NCBI RefSeq assembly: GCF_900113445.1
Contig: NZ_FOPJ01000004.1
Location: 124,001-188,000 of the forward strand
Reading direction: 5' to 3'
DNA length: 64,000 bases
Source of the DNA: Corynebacterium spheniscorum
GTDB lineage: Bacteria; Actinomycetota; Actinomycetes; Mycobacteriales; Mycobacteriaceae
Positions 1 to 9,626 of this stretch are shown piece after piece (position 1 is the first letter of the stretch; each line of letters opens with the position of its first letter). The notes below the pieces were generated by a model. That model did not search any database. It was not told the DNA's origin and saw only the letters and a list, made by a program, of their open reading frames with translations. The translations under genes and the position numbers were made by a program.

Positions 1-1
1 T

Positions 2-955
2 CTAGGTGCGGGCGGGCCTAAGTTCGCGCGGGAGGGCGAAAGTAATTTTTTCGCTAGCGGTGGTGATTTCCTGGATCTCAGTGAAACCGTGGTTAGCGAG
101 GTATTCGAGCACATCACGCACCAGGATCTCCGGCACCGAAGCACCAGAGGTCACGCCGACGCTGGTGACACCTTCAAGCCACACATCATCGATTTGGGAG
201 GCGTAGTCGACCAGGTGCGAGGCCTCGGCGCCATTTTGGAGCGCCACCTCCACCAGACGCTTGGAGTTGGAGGAGTTCTGGGAGCCCACCACGATCATCA
301 GCTGCACTTCCGGGGCGATGGCTTTGACCGCTACCTGACGGTTTTGGGTGGCGTAGCAAATATCATCGCTCGGGGGATTTTCCAGGTGCGGGAAGCGTTC
401 CTGGAGGAGCTTGACGATGGTCATCGTTTCATCCACCGAGAGCGTGGTTTGGCTAAGCCAAATGAGCTTGGTGTCTTCGGGGAAATCAGGCAGAGCACGA
501 ACGCCTTCTACCCCATCAACCAAGTGCGTGACCTCGGGGGCCTCACCGGCGGTACCTTCCACTTCCTCGTGGCCTTCGTGACCAATGAGCAGGATCTGGT
601 AGCCCTGGCGCGCGAAACGCTTGACCTCATTGTGGACCTTGGTGACCAGCGGGCAGGTGGCATCCAGGGTTTGGAGGCTGAGCTGGCGGGCTTCGGCGTG
701 TACGGCGGGGCTGACACCATGGGCGGAAAACACCAGGTGAGCGCCTTCGGGAACCTCATCGGTTTCATCGACGAAGATGGCGCCGCGTTCGCGCAAAGTA
801 TCAACCACATAGCGGTTGTGCACGATTTCTTTGCGCACATAAACCGGGGCGCCATATTTGGCCAGCGCCTTCTCAACCGTCTCGACAGCTCGATCCACGC
901 CGGCACAGTAGCCACGTGGGGCTGCCAGCAAAACCTTCTTGGCGTGCTCACTCAT
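2..955 (-). CDS. ispH: 4-hydroxy-3-methylbut-2-enyl diphosphate reductase
   Basis: IspH/LytB performs the last step of the MEP isoprenoid pathway, reducing HMBPP to IPP and DMAPP with a [4Fe-4S] cluster. The 317-residue product has the three cluster cysteines at about C17 (APRGYCAGV), C101 (DATCP) and C200 ([11 protein letters not shown]). It also has the SAHGVSP and GHEGHEE histidine motifs and a TSGASVP motif near the C-terminus. I chose the ATG at 955 because homology begins there; the frame stays open upstream to 1072, but that extension looks unlike the family. It is transcribed divergently from xseA across a gap of about 295 bp. Cytoplasmic. The family call is secure; the start is less so. 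Confidence 0.95.
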   Translation of the reverse strand: MSEHAKKVLLAAPRGYCAGVDRAVETVEKALAKYGAPVYVRKEIVHNRYVVDTLRERGAIFVDETDEVPEGAHLVFSAHGVSPAVHAEARQLSLQTLDATCPLVTKVHNEVKRFARQGYQILLIGHEGHEEVEGTAGEAPEVTHLVDGVEGVRALPDFPEDTKLIWLSQTTLSVDETMTIVKLLQERFPHLENPPSDDICYATQNRQVAVKAIAPEVQLMIVVGSQNSSNSKRLVEVALQNGAEASHLVDYASQIDDVWLEGVTSVGVTSGASVPEILVRDVLEYLANHGFTEIQEITTASEKITFALPRELRPART

Positions 956-1250
956 GCCGTACACGTTAGACGAGTATGAACTTTTCGGCTTGTGTGGGGT
1001 ACCTAAGTAATCCACGCGAGGCACAAAAGACACCTCAAAGCAAGGGGGAATAGGAGCAAGATCCAACACCAAGTGTGGTGTTTGAGGCGGCGGCGCTCAC
1101 ACGAATAGGTGTGACAAGCAGAATGTGGATAACTTGCGGGCACAGCTGGGTTATTCACAGACCGTAGGCGTGAGGTGCTGCCGAACGGCCGCTGCGCACC
1201 GTAGACTAAGCCGTGGTAAATAGCCGGGAACACCGTGGAAGGGTGACACT
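956..1250. other. ispH-xseA divergent intergenic region
   Basis: About 295 bp between two divergent genes. A TAGACT hexamer at 1202-1207 is a plausible -10 box for xseA, followed by GGAAGG just before its ATG. An antisense reading frame crosses the gap, but its product is low complexity with odd composition and I see no gene in it. Confidence 0.5.
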
Positions 1251-2504
1251 ATGTGCGCCGCGAGTAACCAAGGCCCGACGTCACCGGAACGTCCGTGGCG
1301 GGTCAGTCGACTCAACGCTGAACTTAAGGGGTGGATTAATCGCCTAGGTGCGGTGTGGGTGGAAGGTGAGCTCGCCCAGATTAATTACAAGCCCTCGTGG
1401 TCTTTGAGCTATTTGACGCTGCGGGATACCGAGGAGCAAAAAAGTATTCGGCTGACCTGCCCCTCCTCTTTGGTGGCGAACTCCCCTACCCCTTTGCAAG
1501 AAGGCGCGCGGGTGGTGGTGCATGGTCGCGTGAGCTTCTATGAAGGCCGCGGGGAGCTCTCCATTTGGGTGAGCGAAATCCGGCCGGTAGGTATTGGGGA
1601 GCTTTTGGCGCGGATTGAGGCTTTGCGCAAGCAACTAGCCGCCGAGGGGCTATTTGATCCGGCGCGGAAGAAACCGCTGCCTTTCCTGCCGAATTGCGTT
1701 GGGCTGATTACCGGGCGTGATTCTGCAGCCGAACGCGATGTGTTGAAGGTGGCGCATGAGCGGTGGCCGGAGGTGCGCTTCACCACGATCCACAGTGCGG
1801 TGCAAGGCGCTAATGCGGTGCCGCAGGTTATTGCAGCACTGCAACAACTTGATGCTGACCCCGAGGTGGACGTGATTATTATTGCCCGCGGTGGTGGCTC
1901 GGTAGAAGACCTGCTGCCCTTCTCTGAAGAGGCTTTGCAGCGCGCAGTGGCACTATGTCGCACCCCGGTGGTCTCGGCGATTGGCCATGAACCAGATAAC
2001 CCCATTTTGGATAATGTGGCGGATCTTCGGGCCGCAACCCCTACGGATGCAGCCAAGAAGGTGGTTCCGGATGTTAATGAGGAACGGCTGCTGCTTATGC
2101 AGCTGCGCCAACGCAGTGCCGCAGCGCTATATGGCTGGGTGGATCGCGAGCGCAAACAATTAGAAGCGATTCGCTCACGCCCGGTGTTGGCGGAACCAGA
2201 ACGCCTGATTGGCCTGCACCGTGAGGAAGTGGAGCGCTCCTGGCAGCAGATCCGCCGCGAGATCCGTTACCTGGTGGATCAGGAAACTAATCGCATTGCT
2301 TCGCTGCGTTCGCAGGTAGCAGCACTTGGTCCCGGCGCGACCTTGGCGCGTGGGTATGCGGTGGTACAGGTGATTCCGCGGGATCATTCTGAGCCGCAGG
2401 TGGTCACCACTATTGAACAATCCCCGCCGGGGTCGCAATTACGTATTCGTGTCACTGATGGTTCCATTAGCGCCGCAGCTATGGGTACCACCCCAGCAGA
2501 TTAG
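1251..2504 (+). CDS. xseA: Exodeoxyribonuclease VII large subunit
   Basis: Catalytic subunit of exonuclease VII, which degrades single-stranded DNA from either end in repair. The 417-residue protein starts with an OB-fold nucleic-acid-binding domain (about residues 15-110). The nuclease core follows, with GRDSAAERD near residue 155 and [13 protein letters not shown] near residue 210. The C-terminal half is rich in charged helix, as expected for the coiled-coil arm that holds XseB. The ATG at 1251 is preceded by GGAAGG at good spacing. xseB follows 26 bp downstream, so the two subunits are probably co-transcribed. Length is normal for the family. Confidence 0.96.
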   Translation: MCAASNQGPTSPERPWRVSRLNAELKGWINRLGAVWVEGELAQINYKPSWSLSYLTLRDTEEQKSIRLTCPSSLVANSPTPLQEGARVVVHGRVSFYEGRGELSIWVSEIRPVGIGELLARIEALRKQLAAEGLFDPARKKPLPFLPNCVGLITGRDSAAERDVLKVAHERWPEVRFTTIHSAVQGANAVPQVIAALQQLDADPEVDVIIIARGGGSVEDLLPFSEEALQRAVALCRTPVVSAIGHEPDNPILDNVADLRAATPTDAAKKVVPDVNEERLLLMQLRQRSAAALYGWVDRERKQLEAIRSRPVLAEPERLIGLHREEVERSWQQIRREIRYLVDQETNRIASLRSQVAALGPGATLARGYAVVQVIPRDHSEPQVVTTIEQSPPGSQLRIRVTDGSISAAAMGTTPAD

Positions 2505-2530
2505 CCAGCAGATTAGAAGGAAAATTTATT

Positions 2531-2794
2531 ATGAGCAGCCCGAATCAGAATCCCGATGTGATTGGCCGTGGGGTTCCTAACCCCAGTTCCTTAACTCCGG
2601 TGGAGGAGCTTAACTATGAGCAGGCCCGCGGTGAACTTCAAGAAGTTGTGCGGATCCTAGAGCTTGGCCAGATGGGTTTGGACGAGTCCTTGACGTATTG
2701 GGAGCGCGGCGAGGCCTTAGCGAAGCGATGTGAGGAGCATCTTGACGGGGCTTCTCAAAGAATCGCTAAAGCCTTAGGCGCCGAGGAGGACTAG
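2531..2794 (+). CDS. xseB: Exodeoxyribonuclease VII small subunit
   Basis: Small helical partner of XseA. The 87 residues contain the family pattern [14 protein letters not shown], then [32 protein letters not shown], two antiparallel helices. The N-terminal 25 residues are a flexible extension. AGAAGGA lies before the ATG. The gene ends tail to tail with the DUF4245 gene: the stop codons of both strands overlap in the palindrome CTAG at 2791-2794. Confidence 0.95.
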   Translation: MSSPNQNPDVIGRGVPNPSSLTPVEELNYEQARGELQEVVRILELGQMGLDESLTYWERGEALAKRCEEHLDGASQRIAKALGAEED

Positions 2795-3366
2795 TCCGAA
2801 TGCGGTAGTGGTGGGGCGCTGACCGCAGCATCCATGAAGGTGCGGAACTCCTCTTGGGTGGCCGCACCGCTAATAAGCAGGCGAACATCACCCATGTCGA
2901 TGGCCCAGAGGTCGCGCACATCGCGGTCTTCCGAGGTATAGCGGATGGCTTCGTGGCCGCCGGCGATCTGTTGGCGGGAGTCTTCTTTGCGGAGTTGGCC
3001 ATCCACGCTTTTGACGGCGTCTTCTAGCTCCACATCGGTTTGGATGAGCTGGAGGTAGCCGCCGTCTGGAGTGACAACACCCATGGTGGGGGCGGGGGTG
3101 CCGGCGATGGCGCTGCGGCGCGCGGAGTTGGGGGTCCAGTCTTCTGGCAGTGCGGGTTCGCGCACGGGGAAGTTCATGCCGCGGGCTTCCAAACTGAGGA
3201 AGGAGTGCGCATCAACTTCATGGACTGGCCCATTTTCGGGCGTGCCTTTGGAGAAGGTGCACATGCCCGTCGGCCATACCGCTAGCACCACGATGAGGGT
3301 GATGAGCGCCAAGGACATCGTCATGTCTTTGCCGCCTTGGAAGATACGAGGTTTCTCTTCAGCCAC
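2791..3366 (-). CDS. DUF4245 membrane-anchored protein
   Basis: Conserved actinobacterial protein of unknown function, 191 residues from the GTG at 3366. The N-terminus ([15 protein letters not shown]) leads into one membrane segment (about residues 17-35), so the remainder should sit outside the membrane. The extracytoplasmic part has the mixed alpha/beta pattern of DUF4245, including [12 protein letters not shown]. The frame is open upstream to 3432, but family members begin near [16 protein letters not shown] at 3399-3404 and CATACT at 3374-3379 lie 7 nt before this GTG, fitting a leaderless transcript. Mycobacteria also keep a DUF4245 gene next to glpX. Confidence 0.85.
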   Translation of the reverse strand: MAEEKPRIFQGGKDMTMSLALITLIVVLAVWPTGMCTFSKGTPENGPVHEVDAHSFLSLEARGMNFPVREPALPEDWTPNSARRSAIAGTPAPTMGVVTPDGGYLQLIQTDVELEDAVKSVDGQLRKEDSRQQIAGGHEAIRYTSEDRDVRDLWAIDMGDVRLLISGAATQEEFRTFMDAAVSAPPLPHSD

Positions 3367-3373
3367 GGTGCTA

Positions 3374-3404
3374 AGTATGTCATGTATAAAGCCGAACAGG
3401 TCAA
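3374..3404 (-). promoter_or_regulatory. Putative promoter of the DUF4245 gene
   Basis: On the minus strand TTGACC (3399-3404) and CATACT (3374-3379) are separated by 19 bp, and CATACT is 7 nt from the GTG at 3366. This geometry fits a leaderless start. Spacer slightly long. Confidence 0.45.
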
Positions 3405-3553
3405 GCCCCTCTTTCGGGGGGCTTTCCGGCACTAAGAGTGCGCAATTAGTGGAACAATCATGAGTGGCAGGTGTCGCACACTATTTCTTGCGTCCCACGG
3501 CTGGGACGCGACGTTACCTGCGCAGTGACTAACCTTCAGGAGGCCGTGCTCAT

Positions 3554-4561
3554 ATGAACGAAACTCACCAGGAAGCCCTAGATCGCAACCTGGCCATGGA
3601 ATTGGTCCGCGTTACCGAGGCTGCCGCACTGGCATCCGGGCGCTGGGTGGGCCGCGGGATGAAGAATGAGGGCGATGGTGCCGCTGTGGATGCCATGCGC
3701 AAGCTCATCAACTCCGTGAATATGGCCGGCGTTGTGGTGATCGGCGAGGGCGAAAAAGATGAAGCCCCCATGCTTTTTAATGGCGAGGAAGTGGGCACCG
3801 GGTTTGGTGCTGCGGTGGATATTGCCGTGGACCCCGTTGATGGCACCACCTTGATGGCTGAGGGTCGCCCCAATGCTATTTCGGTGATCGCGGCAGCTGA
3901 GCGCGGCTCCATGTATGACCCCTCGGCAGTGTTCTATATGAAGAAAATTGCTGTTGGCCCGGAGGCTGCAGGAAGCATCGATATCGAGGCTCCGGTGGAG
4001 CACAATATCAATGCGGTGGCGAAGGCTAAGGGCATTTCGCCTTCGGATGTCACTGTGGTGGTACTCGACCGCCCGCGTCACGTGGATTTGATTAGCGATA
4101 TTCGTCGCGCTGGTGCGAAGGTGCGCCTAATCTCTGATGGTGACGTAGCTGGTGCGGTGGCTGCCGCGCAGGACACCAACTCTGTGGACATCATGATGGG
4201 AACCGGTGGCACCCCGGAGGGCATTATTACTGCCTGCGCCATGAAGTGCATGGATGGTGAAATCCAGGGCATTCTTGCCCCCAAGGATGATGCCGAACGC
4301 CAAAAGGCCATTGATGCTGGGCTGGACCTGGATCAGGTGCTGCTGACCAATGACCTGGTTTCTTCGGATAATTGCTACTTCGCTGCCACCGGTGTCACCA
4401 ATGGTGACATGCTGCGTGGGGTGAGCTACCGCTCTTCTGGTGCTACCACCCGTTCGCTGGTGATGCGCTCGAAGTCCGGCACAATTCGTTTCATTGAGTC
4501 GCGCCACAAGCTCGCCAAGCTGCAGGAATACTCCGTGGTGGATTATTCCCCCAAGGTCTAG
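3554..4561 (+). CDS. glpX: Fructose-1,6-bisphosphatase, class II
   Basis: Class II FBPase, the gluconeogenic enzyme that converts fructose 1,6-bisphosphate to fructose 6-phosphate. The 335-residue protein shows the metal and substrate motifs [18 protein letters not shown] (near residue 71), [13 protein letters not shown] (near residue 94) and [10 protein letters not shown] (near residue 215). AGGAGG just before ATATG sets the start. It lies between the divergent DUF4245 gene and fumC and is followed by a strong GC hairpin. This family is the FBPase corynebacteria use for growth on organic acids. Confidence 0.96.
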   Translation: MNETHQEALDRNLAMELVRVTEAAALASGRWVGRGMKNEGDGAAVDAMRKLINSVNMAGVVVIGEGEKDEAPMLFNGEEVGTGFGAAVDIAVDPVDGTTLMAEGRPNAISVIAAAERGSMYDPSAVFYMKKIAVGPEAAGSIDIEAPVEHNINAVAKAKGISPSDVTVVVLDRPRHVDLISDIRRAGAKVRLISDGDVAGAVAAAQDTNSVDIMMGTGGTPEGIITACAMKCMDGEIQGILAPKDDAERQKAIDAGLDLDQVLLTNDLVSSDNCYFAATGVTNGDMLRGVSYRSSGATTRSLVMRSKSGTIRFIESRHKLAKLQEYSVVDYSPKV

Positions 4562-4570
4562 GCAATCCTC

Positions 4571-4614
4571 ATTCCCCGCAAGCTTCACAACCACCCGGTG
4601 TGCTTGCGGGGAAT
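4571..4614 (+). terminator. Hairpin after glpX
   Basis: ATTCCCCGCAAGC pairs with GCTTGCGGGGAAT across a loop of about 18 nt. There is no clear T-tract, so termination strength is uncertain. Confidence 0.6.
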
Positions 4615-4627
4615 TCTCGTATCCACA

Positions 4628-4706
4628 AGGTGCGATGCGGCAAACCTTAAGCAACTGCGAAGCCGCGGCTTGACTGCGCAGCGCAGCACGCCGATCTCGA
4701 GTAAAG
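4628..4706 (+). repeat. Dispersed CGAGACC element, degenerate copy J
   Basis: Contains GGTGCGATGCGGCA at the left and CCGATCTCGAGTAAAGC at the right, resembling the GCGGCA box and GATCTCGGGGAAAGC end of the other copies. It is the weakest match of the set and overlaps the likely fumC promoter region. Confidence 0.3.
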
Positions 4707-4818
4707 CAAGAGATCTTCCTCACCTCGTGGGGTGAAGGTGGGTAGAGCTCACCCCCTGGAAACCAAAACTAAGCCATACTTGAAAAGACAGATAGCTCTC
4801 AACACAGAAGGTGATTGT

Positions 4819-6225
4819 ATGACCGAACAGGAATTCCGCATTGAACACGACACTATGGGCGAGGTTAAGGTACCCGCTAAGGCGTTGTGGCGAGCGCAAA
4901 CTCAGCGTGCGGTAGAAAACTTCCCGATTTCCGGGCGTGGCTTGGAAGCCGCGCAGATCCGCGCCATGGGCCTGCTGAAGGCTGCGTGTGCGCAGGTCAA
5001 TAAGGATTCTGGGGTGCTGGATGCCGAGCAGGCTGATGCCATTATTGCGGCTGCGAAGGCTGTGGCTGAGGGCAAGCACAATGATGAGTTCCCGATCGAT
5101 GTCTTCCAGACCGGCTCCGGGACCTCCTCGAATATGAATACCAATGAGGTTATTGCTTCGCTGGCTCACCAGGCTGGCGTGGAGGTTCACCCCAATGACC
5201 ATGTGAATATGGGTCAATCCTCCAATGACACCTTCCCCACCGCCACGCATGTGGCTGCCACGGAAGCTGCCGTGAAGGACCTTATTCCGGGCCTGAAGGT
5301 GCTGCAGGAATCCCTGGCGAAGAAGGCGCATGAGTGGAAGGACGTTGTAAAGTCCGGCCGCACGCACCTGATGGATGCCGTTCCGGTGACCCTGGGCCAG
5401 GAATTCGGTGGCTATGCCCGCCAAATTGAGTTGGGCATTGAGCGCGTGGAAGCCTGCCTGCCGCGCCTTGGTGAGCTGGCTATTGGTGGTACCGCCACCG
5501 GCACCGGGCTGAATACCTCCGCTGATTTTGGTGCGAAGGTAACCGAGGAGCTGCGCAAGCTCACCGGTATTGATGAGCTTTCCGAAGCCAAGAACCACTT
5601 CGAGGCACAGGCTGCCCGCGATAGCCTGGTGGAATTCTCTGGCGCTATGCGCACCATTGCGGTGTCGCTTTATAAGATCGCCAATGATATTCGCCTGATG
5701 GGTTCCGGCCCGCTGACCGGTTTGGGTGAAATTCACCTGCCAGACCTGCAGCCGGGTTCCTCGATTATGCCGGGCAAGGTCAACCCCGTGCTGTGCGAAA
5801 CCGCCACCCAGGTTTCCGCGCAGGTGATTGGTAATGATGCCGCCATTGCTTTCGGTGGTTCCCAGGGCCAGTTCGAGCTCAATGTGTTCATCCCGATGAT
5901 GGCCCGCAATGTGCTGGAGTCCTCCCGCCTGCTGGCTAATACTGCCCGCGTGTTCGCGGAGCGCCTGGTTGATGGCATTGAGCCGAATGTGGATCATATG
6001 CGCACCTTGGCTGAGTCCTCGCCTTCGATTGTGACTCCGCTGAACTCTGCAATTGGTTATGAGGCTGCTGCGAAGGTAGCTAAGACGGCGCTAAAGGAAG
6101 GCAAGACCATCCGTCAGACCGTTATTGACCTGGGCTTTGTTGATGGTGAGAAGCTCACCGAAGAAGAGCTCGATAAGCGCCTTGATGTGCTGAAGATGGC
6201 CAACACGGACCGCGATAATCTCTAA
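4819..6225 (+). CDS. fumC: Fumarate hydratase, class II
   Basis: Fumarase interconverts fumarate and L-malate in the TCA cycle. The 468-residue protein has [13 protein letters not shown] near residue 97, [11 protein letters not shown] near residue 178 and the fumarase/aspartase signature [12 protein letters not shown] near residue 313. These supply the catalytic His and flexible-loop Ser. The ATG at 4819 is preceded by GAAGGTG and begins at the family N-terminus ([16 protein letters not shown]). The frame is open upstream to 4732 without homology. Length is typical. A hairpin with TTTT follows the stop. Confidence 0.96.
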   Translation: MTEQEFRIEHDTMGEVKVPAKALWRAQTQRAVENFPISGRGLEAAQIRAMGLLKAACAQVNKDSGVLDAEQADAIIAAAKAVAEGKHNDEFPIDVFQTGSGTSSNMNTNEVIASLAHQAGVEVHPNDHVNMGQSSNDTFPTATHVAATEAAVKDLIPGLKVLQESLAKKAHEWKDVVKSGRTHLMDAVPVTLGQEFGGYARQIELGIERVEACLPRLGELAIGGTATGTGLNTSADFGAKVTEELRKLTGIDELSEAKNHFEAQAARDSLVEFSGAMRTIAVSLYKIANDIRLMGSGPLTGLGEIHLPDLQPGSSIMPGKVNPVLCETATQVSAQVIGNDAAIAFGGSQGQFELNVFIPMMARNVLESSRLLANTARVFAERLVDGIEPNVDHMRTLAESSPSIVTPLNSAIGYEAAAKVAKTALKEGKTIRQTVIDLGFVDGEKLTEEELDKRLDVLKMANTDRDNL

Positions 6226-6287
6226 GTCCGCTGCGCTTCACCGCTTTAGAGCGACCTAACGCGGTAGGGCGAAGCACTTCCCCTTAA

Positions 6288-6322
6288 CCCCGCACTAGCT
6301 AGCACTGCTGGTGCGGGGTTTT
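6288..6322 (+). terminator. Rho-independent terminator after fumC
   Basis: CCCCGCAC pairs with GTGCGGGG across 15 nt, followed by TTTT. Confidence 0.8.
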
Positions 6323-6428
6323 GGCTGCGCTGGTGCGGGACACTGCCATGGGACGCACTAGGCCACCCCAGACCCCAAATGTGAGGGGCACAACTGTTTC
6401 CTGTAAGGGTCACTAATTTCACGGGGTG

Positions 6429-6453
6429 CAAACTTTCACTCAGTGCAAGTTTG
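6429..6453. promoter_or_regulatory. Palindromic operator upstream of the TetR-MFS pair
   Basis: A 25-bp near-perfect palindrome: CAAACTT-t-CACT, central c, AGTG-c-AAGTTTG. Only the T/C pair at the sixth position from the centre fails to match. It ends 18 bp before the TetR start codon and overlaps the expected -35 region. A TetR dimer repressing its own operon is the simple reading. Confidence 0.8.
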
Positions 6454-6457
6454 AGAC

Positions 6458-6463
6458 TATGTT
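6458..6463 (+). promoter_or_regulatory. -10 box of the TetR-MFS operon (putative)
   Basis: TATGTT lies 8 nt before the ATG at 6472, which suggests a leaderless transcript. The adjacent palindrome would block it when occupied. Confidence 0.4.
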
Positions 6464-6471
6464 GGTCATCT

Positions 6472-7110
6472 ATGACAGAAGAATCTCTACGAGAAAGCAA
6501 GCGTCGGGCTACCCGCGCCGCCATCGAGGAGCACGCCACTCGCCTGGTTGCCCAAGATGGGCTTGAATCTGTCACCGTCGAAGACATTTGTCACGCCGCC
6601 GGAATCTCTAAACGCACCTTCTTTAACTACGTTGATGGCAAAGAAACCGCGATCTTCGGCGATCCCCCACGGCCACCCAGCCCAGCTCAAGAAGAAGACT
6701 TCTTAGCTCAGCCGCATGAGGATCTACCAGCCGCCGTGATCACCTTGGCTTTCCACCAACTCAGCACCGGTCAATGCATTGATCGTTCCCGCCGCGGGAT
6801 CGTGATGCGCCGCCGCAAAGAAATCCGGCAGCGGCACCCGGAACTCCTTTTCCAAAGATCCACGCACGTCACCCACGTGTATGAATCCTTGGGAGACCTT
6901 CTGGTTAGGTACCTCAACAAGTATCCCGACACCAGGCTTTTACCCGGCCCTGTGGAAAGCGAAGCGCACACCATCCTGGCGCTCGCCGCTTCTGCTTTGC
7001 AATTGGGCTTTGTGCGCTGGACTCGCGGAGAGGACACCACCATGGATGCCCTCGAATCCGAATGCAGCGCTGCCTTTAAAGATCTGACTCTAATTTGTGA
7101 AAGCCGATAA
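6472..7110 (+). CDS. TetR family repressor of the adjacent MFS exporter
   Basis: 212-residue TetR-type regulator. The N-terminal helix-turn-helix spans about residues 10-60 (RRATRAAIEEHATRLV, then VTVEDICHAAGISKRTFFNY). The C-terminal ligand-binding domain is helical and not assignable to a ligand. The ATG at 6472 sits just after a 25-bp palindrome that is probably its own operator. The MFS gene begins 6 bp after its stop, so the pair forms one operon: regulator and exporter induced together by a toxic compound. The frame is open upstream to 6451, but the HTH domain and promoter position favour 6472. Confidence 0.9.
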   Translation: MTEESLRESKRRATRAAIEEHATRLVAQDGLESVTVEDICHAAGISKRTFFNYVDGKETAIFGDPPRPPSPAQEEDFLAQPHEDLPAAVITLAFHQLSTGQCIDRSRRGIVMRRRKEIRQRHPELLFQRSTHVTHVYESLGDLLVRYLNKYPDTRLLPGPVESEAHTILALAASALQLGFVRWTRGEDTTMDALESECSAAFKDLTLICESR

Positions 7111-7116
7111 CTTTTG

Positions 7117-8763
7117 ATGACAACTCGCCCACCGCACAACGCGAAACCGAAGAACACCCCCGAGCCCGCAGAGCCCTCCGCAGCAACGAAGGCAACCACG
7201 CCCAAGGCGACCCCAGCCAAGGCTTCCGCCACTGCAGCTCCGCACAAGGACATTAAGTTCATTATCGCCGCGCTCATGCTCTCTATGCTCATGAGCTCCC
7301 TTGGCCAAACCATCTTCGCCACCGCGCTGCCCACCATCGTCGGTGACCTCGGCGGTGCAAACCACATGTCCTGGGTGATCACCACCTTCTTGCTCGGCCA
7401 AACCATCGCCTTGCCCATCTTCGGCAAAATCGGCGATCAAATCGGCCGCAAGGGCCTCTTCCTTTTCGCCAACGTGCTCTTTATGAGCGGCTCCGCCATC
7501 GGCGCACTATCTACCAGCATGAGCATGCTGATTATCGGCCGCGCCGTCCAGGGTGTCGCCGGTGGTGCCCTGATGATCCTTTCCCAAGCGATCACCGCCG
7601 AGGTCACCACCGCCCGCGAACGCTCCAAGTACATGGGCATCATGGGTTCGGTTTTCGGCGTCTCCGCAGTGCTAGGCCCGCTACTAGGCGGCTGGTTTAC
7701 CGATGGCCCCGGCTGGCGTTGGGGCATGTGGTTCAATATCCCGATCGGTTTAGCTTCCTTTATCGCCACCGTTATTTTCCTCAAGCTCCCGCGCCGCGAA
7801 CGCGGCAAACTGCAGCTTGATTGGCTCGGCACCATCACCATGGCCATCTCCACCGCAGCCCTGGTTCTCTTTGTCACCTGGGGCGGCAATGAGCACCCCT
7901 GGACCTCCCCGCTGATCCTCAGCCTCATTGCCATCTTCGTGGTCTTCGCCATCCTCTTTGTGCTCATTGAGCTGCGCGCCAAGAACCCGCTGGTACCCAT
8001 GACGCTCTTTAAGACCCGCAACTTCGTGCTCACCACCGTCGTGGGCCTGGGTGTGGGTGTGTTCATGTTCGGTTCCCTGGCCTACCTGCCCACCTACCTG
8101 CAGATGGTGCACGCCATGACGCCTACCCAAGCTGGCCTGATGATCATCCCCATGATGATCGGCGTGATGGGCACCTCCATTAGCGTTGGCGCCATCATTG
8201 CGCGTACCGGGCGTTATCGCATCTACCCGATCGTTGGCATGGTGATCACCTCCCTCGGGCTGGTGCTCTTAAGCTTCCTCACCCCCGATACCTCACTATG
8301 GGTGCTGGGTATTTACCTCTTCATCTATGGCTTCGGCGTGGGCTGCACCATGCAGGTGTTAGTGCTCATCGTCCAAAACTCCTTCCCACTGTCCATGGTG
8401 GGTACTGCCACCGGCGCGAATAACTTCTTCCGCCAAATCGGTGGTTCCTTAGGTTCCGCGCTCGTCGGTGGGCTCTTCACCTCCGGGGTGGTCAATAACC
8501 TCGCCAAGAACGTGCCACCAGCTATCGCCTCGCTGGGCGACAAGGGCGCTGCCGTCACCCAGCAATTCCAAGAACTCGGCTCCGCCTCCCGACTCACCCC
8601 GCACCTGGTGATGAATCTCCCGGAACCGGTCCGCAGCGCCATCCAGCTGGCCTACAATGATGCGCTCACCCCCGTGTTCCTCATCCTCGCCCCGCTTGCG
8701 CTGCTCTGCGCCGCAGTGGCGTGGGCGGTGCGTGAAGAAAAGCTCTCCAAGACTATTTCTTAA
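7117..8763 (+). CDS. MFS multidrug exporter, DHA2 (EmrB/QacA) type
   Basis: 548-residue transporter with about 14 membrane segments. The N-terminal 45 residues are Ala/Pro/Lys/Thr rich and cytoplasmic. Segment 1 carries the QTIFATALPTIVGDLG pattern typical of DHA2 antiporters. Motif A is present as GKIGDQIGRKGLF, and motif C-like glycines follow in GSVFGVSAVLGPLLGGWF. The ATG at 7117 follows a TTG; the ATG is preferred. It is translated just after the TetR gene and ends in a hairpin that coincides with a dispersed repeat. Proton-driven drug efflux is likely; the substrate cannot be told. Confidence 0.92.
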   Translation: MTTRPPHNAKPKNTPEPAEPSAATKATTPKATPAKASATAAPHKDIKFIIAALMLSMLMSSLGQTIFATALPTIVGDLGGANHMSWVITTFLLGQTIALPIFGKIGDQIGRKGLFLFANVLFMSGSAIGALSTSMSMLIIGRAVQGVAGGALMILSQAITAEVTTARERSKYMGIMGSVFGVSAVLGPLLGGWFTDGPGWRWGMWFNIPIGLASFIATVIFLKLPRRERGKLQLDWLGTITMAISTAALVLFVTWGGNEHPWTSPLILSLIAIFVVFAILFVLIELRAKNPLVPMTLFKTRNFVLTTVVGLGVGVFMFGSLAYLPTYLQMVHAMTPTQAGLMIIPMMIGVMGTSISVGAIIARTGRYRIYPIVGMVITSLGLVLLSFLTPDTSLWVLGIYLFIYGFGVGCTMQVLVLIVQNSFPLSMVGTATGANNFFRQIGGSLGSALVGGLFTSGVVNNLAKNVPPAIASLGDKGAAVTQQFQELGSASRLTPHLVMNLPEPVRSAIQLAYNDALTPVFLILAPLALLCAAVAWAVREEKLSKTIS

Positions 8764-8841
8764 GCTTTCCCCGAGACCCGCCGGCCCCCGCAGCACAGTC
8801 TTTTAAGGCGTGCCGCGGGGGTTTCGCTTTGCCGCACCTAG
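8764..8841 (-). repeat. Dispersed CGAGACC element, copy E
   Basis: Begins GCTTTCCCCGAGACC immediately after the MFS stop and ends TGCCGCACC. It contains the MFS terminator stem. In the opposite reading it ends GGTCTCGGGGAAAGC like copies A and B. Confidence 0.7.
8785..8830 (+). terminator. Terminator after the MFS exporter
   Basis: CCCCCGC-a-GCAC pairs with GTGC-c-GCGGGGG, followed by TTTCGCTTT. It lies inside repeat copy E. Confidence 0.7.
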
Positions 8842-8872
8842 TTGGTGTTATGCCGGAGTTGGCGAGATAACT

Positions 8873-8989
8873 ATGGCGGTCCGCCGAAAAGGCTACCTAC
8901 AAGGATTCACATCTAGAGCCATCAACATAGGACGCGATGCTATCTCACGGCTCAAAGCACAAGGGCACGGACCAGCCCATTCTCGCTAA
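8873..8989 (+). CDS. Possible small basic protein (38 aa)
   Basis: An ATG-TAA frame in an otherwise empty gap encodes 38 residues starting MAVRRKGYLQGFTSR and ending GPAHSR, with many Arg/Lys. I do not recognise it and see no clear ribosome site. It may be chance or a fragment of a decayed gene. The rest of the gap up to 9062 holds nothing I can name. Confidence 0.2.
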   Translation: MAVRRKGYLQGFTSRAINIGRDAISRLKAQGHGPAHSR

Positions 8990-9062
8990 AGGCTATTACT
9001 GTGTAGCCTCAACCACTTCCTTGGATCGGTAACCAAACTTCCCAAAAGTCGGAAGAGTGTGA

Positions 9063-9416
9063 TCAAAGCTCCTCGTAGGGGCGGACTTCTTCGGGTACCC
9101 CATCGCGTTCTTGGCGGCGTTGGGCAACCGAGATGCTCATAAAGGGGATGGCGATGGTGATGATGGAGGAAAAGGCCACCACTGCCCTGGCGAAGGTGGA
9201 GCCATTATTAAGCACACTGATAAAGGGGAAGAGGAAGGCTGCTAGCCCTGCTAGTGCCAGTACTAGGGCGATGCCGGGTTTAATGCGAGTCCAGGAAAAA
9301 TGTGGGCTGATGACGCCTCGTTTATTGCCGAGGTAGACGATCATGAAGAAGAAGTACACGCCCATTGCCGGTATTTGAAACAAGACCATCGTGCGACTGG
9401 AGTCCTTCGGGGGCGG
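9063..9416 (-). pseudogene. 3' remnant of an amino-acid-permease-like membrane protein
   Basis: The open frame encodes two to three hydrophobic segments (FQIPAMGVYFFFMIVYLG; ALVLALAGLAAFLFPFISVL; AVVAFSSIITIAIPFMSI) and a charged tail ending EEVRPYEEL. The reading frame continues through KDSSRT upstream of the first Met until a stop at 9417-9419. So the Met at 9389 looks internal, and there is no ribosome site. The pattern fits the last two or three helices of an APC-type permease whose front is lost. A genuine small membrane protein is the alternative. The following 9420-9570 shows nothing further. Confidence 0.45.
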
Positions 9417-9572
9417 CTATGTGTGCGGGGAATAAGGGGGTGAGTCTTTGTGCGGGTGAATCTGACATTCATGTGCACTTGTTCATGCTTAGATTAGCTG
9501 CAGTTTCTTTGCTTGTCAGAGCCAGCCATACCTTCCCAACCTTTGGGTGTCAGGAGCCTTCAACTTTCGGCG

Positions 9573-9611
9573 CAGACACAAAAGCACCCTCCGGTAAAAA
9601 CCGAAGGGTGC
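9573..9611 (-). terminator. Terminator of the LGFP lipoprotein gene
   Basis: On the minus strand GCACCCTTCGGT pairs with ACCGGAGGGTGC and is followed by TTTTGTGTC. Confidence 0.85.
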
Positions 9612-9626
9612 GAAGCACAGCTTTTA

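Noticed and set aside
89..979. Long plus-strand frame (296 codons) over ispH
   Set aside because: Antisense shadow of ispH; its product is His/Gly-rich with no motif, and ispH on the other strand is unmistakable.
1003..1233. 76-codon minus-strand frame between ispH and xseA
   Set aside because: Composition unlike a gene, no ribosome site, and it covers the divergent promoter region.
4720..5997. 425-codon minus-strand frame over fumC
   Set aside because: Frame shadow of high-GC codon usage; no homology pattern, and fumC is complete.
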